Source: an uncultured Colwellia sp. (GTDB lineage: Bacteria; Pseudomonadota; Gammaproteobacteria; Enterobacterales; Alteromonadaceae). Taken from it: a stretch of 64,000 nt of DNA. Position 1 is the stretch's first letter. Every line of letters starts with the position of its first letter. The notes under the pieces were generated by a model, which was not told the origin of the DNA, did no database searches, and saw only the letters and a list, made by a program, of their open reading frames with translations. A program made the translations under genes and the position numbers. Where the stretch lies: positions 1 through 64,000 of the forward strand of contig CAJXYE010000014.1 in the NCBI GenBank assembly GCA_913063325.1, written 5' to 3'. This document shows positions 24,852 through 32,776 of the stretch, one piece after another.

Positions 24852-27043
24852 ATGCATCTAGAAGTCTTGTGTGTCACCTAATTTATCGGTTTGATATTGG
24901 CGGGTTAGAACGTGTCATGGCTAATTGTATTAATGCAATGCAAGAAAACAATATTGAGCATGTAGTTATTGCTTTAACTGAAATTGGTGACTTCTCAAAA
25001 CATTTAAACCCTAATGTAAAAACCTATCAACTTAATAAAAAGTCAGGTAAAGATTTAGCCAGCCATTGGCGGCTATTTAAATTATTACGCAAACTAAAGC
25101 CTGACATATTACATACCTATAATTTGGCCGCACTGGAGTATCATCCCATTGCAAAATGTGCTGGTGTTAAAGGTCATATACATGCCGAGCATGGTAGAGA
25201 GATAAGTGATCCATTAGGATTAAATAAAAAGCATAACTTGTTACGAAAGTTAATATCCCCTTTTATTCATTATTTTGTACCAGTGTCCAGTGATTTACAA
25301 ACTTGGCTCATTGATGTTGTTAATATTTCGGGTGATAAAGTAAAGCTGATACATAATGGTATTGATATTGAAAAATTTTCATTTAAAAATCAGTTACACT
25401 CCGAATGTCAATTCCATGGTGTTCTCGACCGTCATTCCCGTGGTGTTATCGACCGTCATTCCCGTGGTGTTTTAGTCGGGAATCCAGAACTTAAAACTAT
25501 AGATTCCGGCCTAAGTGACAACCGGAATGACGATGTGTGTGACAACCGGAATGACGATGTGTGTGACAACCGGAATGACGATGTGTGTGACAACCGGAAT
25601 GACGATGGGTCTGCATGTCATTCCCGTGGTGTTTTAGTCGGGAATCCAGAACTTAAAACTATAGATTCCGGCCTATGTGACAACCGGAATGACGATGTGT
25701 GTGACAATCGGAATGACGATGGGTGTGACAATGGGAATGACGATGGGTCTGAATGTCATTCCCGTGGTGTTCTCGACCGCCATTCTCGAAGTGTTCTCGA
25801 CCGTCATTCCCGTGGTGTTTTAGACGGGAATCCAGAACTTAAAACAGTGGATTCCGGCCTAAGTGACAACCGGAATGACGATGGATGTGATAACCGGAAT
25901 GACGATGGATGTGACAATCAGAATGACGGTGGGTCTAAATATCATTCCCGAGGTGTTCTCGACCGTCATTCCCGTGGTGTTTTAGACGGGAATCCAGAAC
26001 TTAAAACAGTGGATTCCGGCCTATGTGACAACCGGAATGACGATGTGTGTGACAATCGGAATGACGATGTGTGTGACAATCGGAATGACGATGTGTGTGA
26101 CAATCGGAATGACGATGGATGTGACAATCAGAATGAAGATGGGTCTGAATGTCAATCCCAAGATGTTCTCGACCGCCATTCTCGAAGTGTTATCGACCGT
26201 CATTCCCGTGGTGTTTTAGACGGAAATCCAGAACTTAAAGCAGTGGATTCCGGCCTAAGTGACAATCGGAATGACGATGTGTGTGACAACCGGAATGACG
26301 ATGGGTCTGAATGTCATTCCCGAGATGACCTCGACCGACATTCCCAAGATGTTCTCGACCGTCATTCCCGAAGTGTTTTAGTCGGGAATCCAGAGCTTAA
26401 TGTTAAAGATTCCGGCCTAAATGACAACCGGAATGACGATGTGTGTGACAACCTAAATGACGACGGTTGTGATAATTGGAATGACGAAAGATGCATTAGA
26501 TTTATTCATATAGCTCGTTTTAATCCGGTTAAAGATCAACAAAACTTAATTAATGCTTTTGCCTTGTTAGTTCAAGAAAATTCTCACTTGCCTGAGCAAG
26601 TATGTTTAACCCTTGTTGGTGATGGCGATCTTACTAACGAATTGAAACAGTTAGTAATAGATAAAAAGTTGAATGATTTTGTGATATTTACAGGCGCGAG
26701 AGATGATATTCCAGCATTATTAAAAAGTGCAGATATTTTTGTTTTATCGTCGATTGCTGAAGGAATACCCATGACTATATTGGAAGCAATGGCAGCGAGC
26801 TTACCAATAATATCTACAGATGTGGGTGGTTTGTCAGAATTAGTTGAAAACGGAGTAAGTGGTTTATTAGTTGAGAAGCAAAATGCAACAGCACTGGCTA
26901 ACGCGATGCATAATTATGTTAAAAACCCTCAATTAATTAAGCCGCAAGGTGAACAAGCACATCAATTTATTGAGAAAAATTTTTCTGAAGCTGCAATGAT
27001 AAACGCTTATCAAAACTTATATCTACAATCTCTAGGGCAATAA
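24842..27043 (+). CDS. PEP-CTERM/XrtA glycosyltransferase (TIGR03088-like) with a 363-residue repeat insertion
   Basis: This GT-B (GT4) enzyme starts with VCHLIYRFDIGGLERVM. The C-terminal half has RFIHIARFNPVKDQQNLI, FTGARDDIPALLKSADIFVL and the EGIPMTILEAMAASLPII donor site. Between the two Rossmann halves, right after LIHNGIDIEKF, about residues 187-549 are made of repeat units (HSRGVLDR, GNPELKTIDSGL, CDNRNDDV). Without them the protein would be about 370 residues, the usual size. The insert is strongly polar, and the frame stays open across all 1.1 kb. ATG at 24842 is in frame with a second Met two codons later. Whether the enzyme is active with this linker is not known. Confidence 0.88.
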   Translation: MVMNASRSLVCHLIYRFDIGGLERVMANCINAMQENNIEHVVIALTEIGDFSKHLNPNVKTYQLNKKSGKDLASHWRLFKLLRKLKPDILHTYNLAALEYHPIAKCAGVKGHIHAEHGREISDPLGLNKKHNLLRKLISPFIHYFVPVSSDLQTWLIDVVNISGDKVKLIHNGIDIEKFSFKNQLHSECQFHGVLDRHSRGVIDRHSRGVLVGNPELKTIDSGLSDNRNDDVCDNRNDDVCDNRNDDVCDNRNDDGSACHSRGVLVGNPELKTIDSGLCDNRNDDVCDNRNDDGCDNGNDDGSECHSRGVLDRHSRSVLDRHSRGVLDGNPELKTVDSGLSDNRNDDGCDNRNDDGCDNQNDGGSKYHSRGVLDRHSRGVLDGNPELKTVDSGLCDNRNDDVCDNRNDDVCDNRNDDVCDNRNDDGCDNQNEDGSECQSQDVLDRHSRSVIDRHSRGVLDGNPELKAVDSGLSDNRNDDVCDNRNDDGSECHSRDDLDRHSQDVLDRHSRSVLVGNPELNVKDSGLNDNRNDDVCDNLNDDGCDNWNDERCIRFIHIARFNPVKDQQNLINAFALLVQENSHLPEQVCLTLVGDGDLTNELKQLVIDKKLNDFVIFTGARDDIPALLKSADIFVLSSIAEGIPMTILEAMAASLPIISTDVGGLSELVENGVSGLLVEKQNATALANAMHNYVKNPQLIKPQGEQAHQFIEKNFSEAAMINAYQNLYLQSLGQ
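25400..26490 (+). repeat. In-frame expansion of the palindromic repeat inside a glycosyltransferase gene
   Basis: Six composite units can be counted. Each has one to three left halves (CGTCATTCCCGTGGTGTT), a core with ATTCCCG/CGGGAAT and ATTCCGG/CCGGAAT stems, and two to five right halves (GTGACAACCGGAATGACGAT). The half-units have a 24-base period, so every change in number keeps the frame. The core encodes GNPEL-x2-x-DSGL. Confidence 0.95.
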
Positions 27044-27044
27044 A

Positions 27045-28946
27045 ATGTGTGGCATTAGCGGTATCTTTAGTTTCAATGAACATCATGTTATTGATGAACA
27101 GTTATTAAAAAATATGAACAACGCTCAAGCGCATCGCGGCCCAAATGATCAGGGTTACCATATTGGTAAAGGCATTGGTTTAGGGCATCGCCGTTTATCT
27201 ATTATTGACTTGGCGGGTGGTCATCAACCCATTTATAATGAAGACGCTACCGTTAGCGTAGTGTTTAACGGGGAAATATTTAACCACCACGAGATTGAAA
27301 AAGAACTAAAAGATAAAGGGCATGTCTTTAAAACGAATAGTGATACTGAAACCATTGTTCACGCTTGGGAAGAGTGGGGCGTAGAGTGCGTTCATCAATT
27401 TCGTGGCATGTTTTCTTTTATTATTTGGGATGATAATACAAAAGAGCTTTTTGTTGCCCGAGATCGTTTAGGTATTAAACCACTTCACTATAGTTTATTA
27501 ACCGACGGTTCAGTAATTTTTGGCTCAGAATTAAAAGTATTACGACAGCATCCACTGTGCTCAAATGAAATAAGCTCAACAGCAATTGAAGATTACCTCA
27601 CTTTTGGATATGTACCTGATCCTAAAACTATATTCACCAATACTTATAAGTTAGAAGCTGGTCATTATTTGCATTTAAAGCAAGGCAAAATACCTGAAAA
27701 GTTAATATCCAAACAATATTGGGATTTACCTTGGCAAGCAACAGAACAATTATCAGCCAAAGAAATTGAATGTGAACTTATTGAACGGCTGAAAGATGCT
27801 GTAAATGTACGTATGGAGGCTGAAGTTCCACTAGGTTCATTTTTATCTGGCGGTGTTGATTCTGGCGCCATTGTTGCCATGATGTCACAATTACAAGAAA
27901 CAGCTGTAACAACTTGTTCTATTGGTTTTGATGTGCCTGAATTTAATGAAACTGATTTTGCTCAACTTGTCGCTGAACAATACAAAACGAATCATAACGT
28001 AGAAACTATAAATCATGAAGATTTTGACTTAATTGATAAATTAATTGATATATATGACGAGCCCTATTCTGATAGTTCAGCATTACCAACCTACAGAGTA
28101 TGTGAGCTAGCACGTAAACATGTAACCGTTGCACTATCTGGTGATGGAGGTGATGAATTGTTCGCTGGTTATCGTCGCTATCGTTTTCATATGGCAGAGC
28201 AAGCGATAAGAGATAAAATTCCAGCCACGATAAGAAAACCCATTTTTGGCTTGTTAGGTAAAATATATCCTAAGCTTGATTGGGCACCACAATATTTACG
28301 GGCAAAAACTACTTTCCAATCACTCGCAATGACTAGTAGTGAAGCTTATTTAAATAGTATGAGCAAGTTAAGGAAAGATGAACGACAAAGGTTATATAGC
28401 GCAACATTTAAAGGAAAATTGGACGGTTATAGTGCAAACCAAGTTTTTGATAAAATTTTAGTGGGCAAGAATTTCGATGATCCCTTAAAAGAAATTCAAT
28501 ATTTAGATTATAAAACATGGGTTACGGGCGATATTAACACCAAAGTTGACCGAGCGAGTATGGCGCATGGTTTAGAAGTACGAGTACCAATATTAGATCA
28601 TCAATTTATAGAATGGGCATTTAAAGTGCCGTCAAACCTTAATTTAAATGGCAATGAAGGTAAGGCTGAATTTAAAAAACAACTAGAGCCGCATGTACCA
28701 CATGATAACTTGTACCGTAAAAAAATGGGCTTTAGTATTCCCTTAGCGCAATGGCTTCGTGGTCCTTTACAAGAAAAAATGACAAGGTTACTAACCTCTA
28801 CTGCATTTAAAAAAACCAATATCTTTAATGCGAATAAGATAAGTAAAATGATAAGTGAGCATGTTGTTGGAAAAAGTGATCACTCCGCAGCTTTATGGAC
28901 ATTAATGATGCTTGGGCAATTTATTGAGCGAGAAAGCCAAAGATAA
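27045..28946 (+). CDS. XrtA/PEP-CTERM system amidotransferase (asparagine synthase family)
   Basis: The 633-residue enzyme begins MCGISGIF, so Cys2 is the glutaminase nucleophile. It has the class II glutamine amidotransferase domain (1-210) with AHRGPNDQG and the asparagine-synthetase domain with the PP-loop SGGVDSGA (about 268). SGDGGDELFAGYRRYRFH and RVPILDHQFIEW complete it. This subfamily is found in exosortase A loci and probably amidates a sugar acid or other polymer component. The ATG lies one base after the stop of the repeat-bearing glycosyltransferase. It ends just before a large repeat block. Confidence 0.93.
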   Translation: MCGISGIFSFNEHHVIDEQLLKNMNNAQAHRGPNDQGYHIGKGIGLGHRRLSIIDLAGGHQPIYNEDATVSVVFNGEIFNHHEIEKELKDKGHVFKTNSDTETIVHAWEEWGVECVHQFRGMFSFIIWDDNTKELFVARDRLGIKPLHYSLLTDGSVIFGSELKVLRQHPLCSNEISSTAIEDYLTFGYVPDPKTIFTNTYKLEAGHYLHLKQGKIPEKLISKQYWDLPWQATEQLSAKEIECELIERLKDAVNVRMEAEVPLGSFLSGGVDSGAIVAMMSQLQETAVTTCSIGFDVPEFNETDFAQLVAEQYKTNHNVETINHEDFDLIDKLIDIYDEPYSDSSALPTYRVCELARKHVTVALSGDGGDELFAGYRRYRFHMAEQAIRDKIPATIRKPIFGLLGKIYPKLDWAPQYLRAKTTFQSLAMTSSEAYLNSMSKLRKDERQRLYSATFKGKLDGYSANQVFDKILVGKNFDDPLKEIQYLDYKTWVTGDINTKVDRASMAHGLEVRVPILDHQFIEWAFKVPSNLNLNGNEGKAEFKKQLEPHVPHDNLYRKKMGFSIPLAQWLRGPLQEKMTRLLTSTAFKKTNIFNANKISKMISEHVVGKSDHSAALWTLMMLGQFIERESQR

Positions 28947-28960
28947 TTTCGTGATACGGC

Positions 28961-29335
28961 ATTCCAGCAATGTCTTGGGCTGGAATCCAAACAACAACAA
29001 CTGGATCCTCGACAAGAAACTTCGAGGATGACGATGAGGTAGGTCTTGAGGCCGGGGACTGATTCGGCTTTCTAGTAATGATTCCACCCCGTCATTCCAG
29101 TAATGTCTTGGGCTGGAAACCAAACAACAACAACTGGATCCTCGACAAGAAACTTCGAGGATGACGACGAGATAGGTCTTGAGGCAGGGGGCTGATTCGT
29201 CATTCTAGTAATGATTCCACCCCCGTCATTCCAGTATTGTCTCAATCCCCGCCATTCCAGCAATGTCTCCACTCACGTCATTCAAGCAATGTCTCCACTC
29301 ACGTCATTCCAGTAGTATTTTAGGCTGGAATCCAG
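28961..29335. repeat. Tandem A-B elements (133-bp duplication) and 26-bp half-repeats
   Basis: This occupies most of the 509-base gap after the amidotransferase gene. Two copies of a 133-base unit start at 28961 and 29094. Each has module A, an AACAACAACAACT spacer and module B (CTCGACAAGAAACTTCGAG). From 29225 three left halves with a 26-base period follow, ending in a full A module (GGCTGGAATCCAG) at 29335. Confidence 0.9.
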
Positions 29336-29403
29336 ACAACAACATCTTCAGGGTAATACTCAAGTAAACACCCTAGCAAATTATAATAAACATGGTTAAA
29401 AAG

Positions 29404-29417
29404 TACTCTTTAGAGTA
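29404..29417. promoter_or_regulatory. Possible operator of the Phd/RelE-type module
   Basis: TACTC-TTTA-GAGTA is a perfect inverted repeat about 40 bases before the antitoxin start. Antitoxins of this type repress their own operon from such sites. The assignment is by position and symmetry only. Confidence 0.35.
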
Positions 29418-29455
29418 TTATTAATAGCATTCTAATTTTTTTATAGGTAAGCATT

Positions 29456-29707
29456 ATGACAAGCATTTCAGCAAATGAATTAAAAATAAAAGGAGTTTCA
29501 GTACTGGAAAATATTCTGCAGAATGAAGATGAAGCGATCATTTCTGTTCGAGGAAAAAACAAGTATGTAATAATCGATTTGAAAAGATATGATAAAATAC
29601 GAGAGTATGAATTAGATATTGCGTTGCTTGAAGCCAAAGCTGACATTGCAAATGACAGAGTTACAAAAGAAAGCGTTGAAGCACATATGAAGCGTGTAAT
29701 TGATTAA
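29456..29707 (+). CDS. Phd/YefM-type antitoxin
   Basis: This 83-residue protein begins TSISANELKIKGVSVLENIL, followed by EAIISVRGKNKYVIIDLKRY. That is the N-terminal DNA-binding part of Phd/YefM antitoxins (a prevent-host-death fold with a conserved V-I-x-Y/F segment). The acidic C-terminal half would wrap the toxin. Its stop overlaps the toxin start by one base (TAATG), the typical antitoxin-first layout. It should neutralise the toxin and repress the operon. An AGGT ribosome binding site lies about 8 bases before the ATG. Confidence 0.82.
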   Translation: MTSISANELKIKGVSVLENILQNEDEAIISVRGKNKYVIIDLKRYDKIREYELDIALLEAKADIANDRVTKESVEAHMKRVID

Positions 29708-29982
29708 TGTCATATTTACTGATTTATCCCGATAGTTATAATAAAAGAGCTAAAAAGTTCCTTCGAAAGCATCCTGAAATTCATAAACAATATCAAAAAT
29801 CACTTGAGTTATTAGAGCTTGATCCATACCACACATCTCTTCGCTTGCACAACCTGACAGGAAGGCTAAAGCATTTATCTTCAGTTTCAATAAATATGAG
29901 CTATAGGATCACGTTGGAGTTTGAAATTCGAAATAAAGAAATTATTTTGATTAATATCGGAGATCACAATCAAGTTTACTGA
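29707..29982 (+). CDS. RelE/ParE-superfamily toxin
   Basis: The 91-residue protein is basic and has the RelE/YafQ-like layout: KRAKKFLRKHPEIHKQYQ helices, DPYHTSLRLHNLTGRL, then SYRITLEFEIRNKEIILINIGDHNQVY. The HNLTG segment, the central Arg (SYRI) and the C-terminal GDHNQVY strand are usual in the toxin group acting as ribosome-dependent mRNA endonucleases. Cleavage activity is a family inference. It pairs with the antitoxin just upstream. The module sits within repeats in the exosortase block and is not part of polymer synthesis. Confidence 0.82.
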   Translation: MSYLLIYPDSYNKRAKKFLRKHPEIHKQYQKSLELLELDPYHTSLRLHNLTGRLKHLSSVSINMSYRITLEFEIRNKEIILINIGDHNQVY

Positions 29983-30116
29983 GTTGCAATATAGTATTAT
30001 ACCCTATAAAGGTTTTGTTCTTGCTCTAAATCTCTAATCCATATTAATCTGCGCTGATTCACGGGCAAAGTCTTTCTTGTGGTATTTTAATCTGAAATCT
30101 AGGTAGTTACCTCCCC

Positions 30117-30255
30117 GTCATTCCAGTATTGTCTCAATCCCCGTCATTCAAGCAATGTCTCCACTCACGTCATTCAAGCAATGTCCAGTAATCTCTTGGG
30201 CTGGAATCCAAACAGCAACAACTGGCTCCTCGACAAGAAAATTCGAGGAAGATGA
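30117..30255. repeat. A half-repeats (26 bp period) and a degenerate A-B element
   Basis: Within the 413-base gap after the toxin gene, left halves (GTCATTCCAG/GTCATTCAAG, 26-base period) lead into a fused A module (CCAGTAATCTCTTGGGCTGG). An AACAGCAACAACT spacer and module B (CTCGACAAGAAAATTCGAG) follow. The part from 29983 to 30116 shows nothing recognisable. Confidence 0.85.
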
Positions 30256-30367
30256 TTTACGCAGCAGTACGCAAATTTTTAAACAATCAGAAACAAGCGT
30301 TCCTATTCCTGAGTTGTGCCATTCCTGCCCTTTTAGATTGACATACTCATGTAATGTTGTATTGTGT

Positions 30368-30384
30368 ATATACACGTTGTATAT
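30368..30384. promoter_or_regulatory. Probable VapBC operator
   Basis: ATATACA-CGT-TGTATAT is a perfect 7-base inverted repeat with a 3-base centre, ending 11 bases before the antitoxin start at 30396. VapBC complexes repress their own operons at such palindromes next to the start. Confidence 0.6.
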
Positions 30385-30395
30385 GGTGGTGTATT

Positions 30396-30626
30396 ATGAT
30401 TCAAACAAGAATATTTAAAAGCAATAAGTCTCAGGCTGTACGCTTCCCTAAAGCTGTGGAAATGCCTGACGATGTTAAAGATGTTGATGTTGTAGCTATT
30501 GGCACTACTCGTATTATATCCCCTGCTGGATCTGCTTGGGATGAATGGTTTGATAATTGTAGTGTATCTGATGATTTCATGGTGTCACGCTCACAGCCTG
30601 AAACTCAAAAAAGAGAGACATTTTAA
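30396..30626 (+). CDS. vapB: VapB-type antitoxin (AbrB/SpoVT fold)
   Basis: The 76-residue protein begins MIQTRIFKSNKSQAVRFPKA, the swapped-hairpin DNA-binding N-terminus of VapB antitoxins. A toxin-binding tail with WDEWFDN follows. An upstream in-frame ATG at 30354 would add 14 residues that do not fit the family and overlap the operator. I therefore take 30396. Its stop overlaps the toxin's start by one base. It should repress its own operon and neutralise VapC. Confidence 0.9.
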   Translation: MIQTRIFKSNKSQAVRFPKAVEMPDDVKDVDVVAIGTTRIISPAGSAWDEWFDNCSVSDDFMVSRSQPETQKRETF

Positions 30627-31033
30627 TGTTGAAGTACATGCTTGATACAGATACTTGTATCTTCACCATTAAACGGAAACCAGTACACTTGAAACGTCTT
30701 TTTAATATGCACATAGGTCAATTATGTATATCTTCAGTAACTTGGGGAGAGTTGATTTGTGGTGCTGAAAAATCTGAACAGATAGAAAATAATTTAGCAA
30801 CCTTGGAAGGTTTTTCTGCTCGATTAGAAATATTATCGTTTGATGAACCGGCATCAAGACAATTTGGCCAAGTTAAAGCTGAATTGGAGTCACAAGGCAG
30901 CCAAATAGGCTGTTATGACACTATGATAGCTGGCCATGCAAGAAGCCAAGGTTTAATTATTGTGACTAACAATATCCGTGAATTTAAACGTGTGCAAGGT
31001 ATTCGCGTTGAAAACTGGATTGAACAAGGTTAG
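30626..31033 (+). CDS. vapC: VapC-type PIN-domain ribonuclease toxin
   Basis: The 135-residue PIN-domain protein has the acidic metal-binding residues in MLDTDTCIF (Asp7), TWGELICGAEKS (Glu about 42) and GCYDTMIAGHA (Asp about 98). VTNNIREFKRVQGIRVENW closes it. This matches the VapC/MvpT group, in which initiator tRNA is cut. That target is taken from relatives, not shown here. It forms a two-gene operon with the antitoxin upstream and lies between repeat copies. Confidence 0.92.
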   Translation: MLKYMLDTDTCIFTIKRKPVHLKRLFNMHIGQLCISSVTWGELICGAEKSEQIENNLATLEGFSARLEILSFDEPASRQFGQVKAELESQGSQIGCYDTMIAGHARSQGLIIVTNNIREFKRVQGIRVENWIEQG

Positions 31034-31140
31034 AGTGATCTTTTCATATTAATAAAACGTGAGATAAAATAGTCAATAATATAACCTAGCCACTCAAACA
31101 GTTATAGCTTGAAATCAGTATCGCCTTATGCCGAATCTTT

Positions 31141-31211
31141 CTGGTGTTTTAGGCTGGAATCTAGGTATACAACTCCCCGTCATTCCAGTGGTATTTTAGG
31201 CTGGAATCCAG
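31141..31211. repeat. Two A modules upstream of a glycosyltransferase gene
   Basis: A truncated module (CTGGTGTTTTAGGCTGGAAT) is followed by a complete one from GTCATTCCAG (31179) to GGCTGGAATCCAG (31211). They lie 39 bases before the next start codon, so they may form the 5' leader hairpin of that mRNA. Confidence 0.85.
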
Positions 31212-31249
31212 TATTATTTTGTAAATAATACTTAAAAAAATCGCAGACA

Positions 31250-32776
31250 TTGGAAGTTTTAGTGCGCATATTAACAATATCAAGCTTGTACCCAAACAAT
31301 AAAGATCCCAAACATGGCATTTTTGTTGAAACGCGCTTGCGCCATTTAGTTAAAGACTTTCCTGAAATAAAGCCAACTGTTATAGCCCCTGTACCTTGGT
31401 TTCCATTTTCTTCTAAACGCTTTGGTGAATATGCTAAATATGCTGGTGTTGTTAAACAAGAAGTTCGTAATGACATTGAAGTACATCACCCTAAATATCT
31501 AGTAATCCCCAAAATAGGTATGTACTTAACACCATTATTTATGAGCTGGGCAATAGCAAAAACAATTAAAAAATTAAGCGCTATTTCAGAAGAGCAAGAT
31601 CCTCGATCAGACACTTCGAGGATGACGGAAAGTGAAACTTCGAGGATGACGGAAAGTGAAACTTTGAGGATGACGGAAGATGAAACTTCGAGGATGACGG
31701 AAAGTGAAACTTCGAGGATGACGGAAGGTGAAACTTCTAGGATGACGGAAGGTGAAACTTCTAGGATAACGGAAGATGATCTCCGTCATTCCGATGCCTC
31801 CACCCGTCATTCCGGTTATGTCTTAGGCCGGAATCCAGAGCAAGATCCAACTTCATCGTTATTTTTTCTGGGAAAAACCTTGTCGTCATTCAAGCAGTTT
31901 CTTGGCCGGAATCCAAAAAAGCTCCCATTCGACTTAATCGACGGTCATTATTTCTACCCTGATGGTGTTGCCATCGCAAAAGCAGCTAAAAAATATAACA
32001 TCCCTTTTACTTGCACAGCTCGCGGCACAGACATTAACTTAGTACCTCAATACCCTAAAGCGTTAAGAATGATCAAGAAAGTGTTCAAGCAAGCATCACA
32101 TATGATGACTGTTTGCCAGGCACTTAAAGATGAAATGATAACCCTGGGTGCAGACAAAGATAAAATCTCTACATTAAGAAATGGTGTTGATCTTGATTTA
32201 TTTTCACCGTCTAATGAAGTTGAACAGCAAATAATAAAGGGTGAGCTTGGTATTAAGAATAAGCTTATTATGTCTGTTGGCTGGTTAATAGAAAGAAAAG
32301 GTCACTATTTAGTGATTGATGCTATGCAAAATATTGATAATGCCACCTTAGCTATTGCGGGAAATGGACCAGATTTAAACCAACTTAAAGCTCAAGTTAA
32401 AACACTTGGTTTGGAAAATAATGTTAAATTTTTAGGTTCATTATCTCAGCCAGAACTGAATAAATGGTTTAAAGCTGCTGATGTTACTGTGTTAGCATCA
32501 AGCAGAGAAGGGTGGGCAAATGTACTTCTAGAGTCTATGGCGTCTGGCACGCCTGTTGTTGCAACTAAAGTATGGGGCACGCCTGAGGTGGTTACAACAC
32601 AACATGCTGGGGTTTTGGTTGATAGAACGGTTGAATCAATAGGTGTAGGTATAAAAACACTTATGGGAAAAACGATTCAACGAGCTGCCACAAGAAAGTA
32701 TGCTGAAAAATTTGATTGGCAGTCTACATCTGCAGGGCAATTTAAAATATTTAATACAATTGTAAATAAAGAATGA
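31250..32776 (+). CDS. GT4 glycosyltransferase with in-frame repeat insertion
   Basis: The GT-B enzyme (508 residues) has ILTISSLYPNNKDPKHGIFV at its N-terminus, a middle part LIDGHYFYPDGVAIAKAAKK and CTARGTDINLVPQYP. The donor half has MSVGWLIERKGHYLVIDAM and EGWANVLLESMASGTPVV. Residues about 115-225 are repeat-derived (SETSRMTE units, then RHSGYVLGRNPE); without them it has about 400 residues, the usual size. No ATG fits: TTG at 31250 or GTG at 31262 is the start. It resembles glycosyltransferases of exosortase A loci. The next gene overlaps its end by four bases. Confidence 0.85.
   Translation: MEVLVRILTISSLYPNNKDPKHGIFVETRLRHLVKDFPEIKPTVIAPVPWFPFSSKRFGEYAKYAGVVKQEVRNDIEVHHPKYLVIPKIGMYLTPLFMSWAIAKTIKKLSAISEEQDPRSDTSRMTESETSRMTESETLRMTEDETSRMTESETSRMTEGETSRMTEGETSRITEDDLRHSDASTRHSGYVLGRNPEQDPTSSLFFLGKTLSSFKQFLGRNPKKLPFDLIDGHYFYPDGVAIAKAAKKYNIPFTCTARGTDINLVPQYPKALRMIKKVFKQASHMMTVCQALKDEMITLGADKDKISTLRNGVDLDLFSPSNEVEQQIIKGELGIKNKLIMSVGWLIERKGHYLVIDAMQNIDNATLAIAGNGPDLNQLKAQVKTLGLENNVKFLGSLSQPELNKWFKAADVTVLASSREGWANVLLESMASGTPVVATKVWGTPEVVTTQHAGVLVDRTVESIGVGIKTLMGKTIQRAATRKYAEKFDWQSTSAGQFKIFNTIVNKE
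31593..31925 (+). repeat. In-frame B-type array and A module inside a glycosyltransferase gene
   Basis: From GATCCTCGATCAGACACTTC there are seven right-half copies (ACTTCGAGGATGACGGAAAG and variants) with a 24-base period. They are followed by left halves GTCATTCCG, an A module with GGCCGGAATCCAG and a second partial one with GGCCGGAATCC. All of it is read in frame. Confidence 0.93.

Noticed and set aside
26021-26219. Antisense and alternate-frame hydrophobic ORFs within the expanded repeat
   Set aside because: They arise because the 24-bp units lack stops in several frames; no ribosome binding site or family resemblance.
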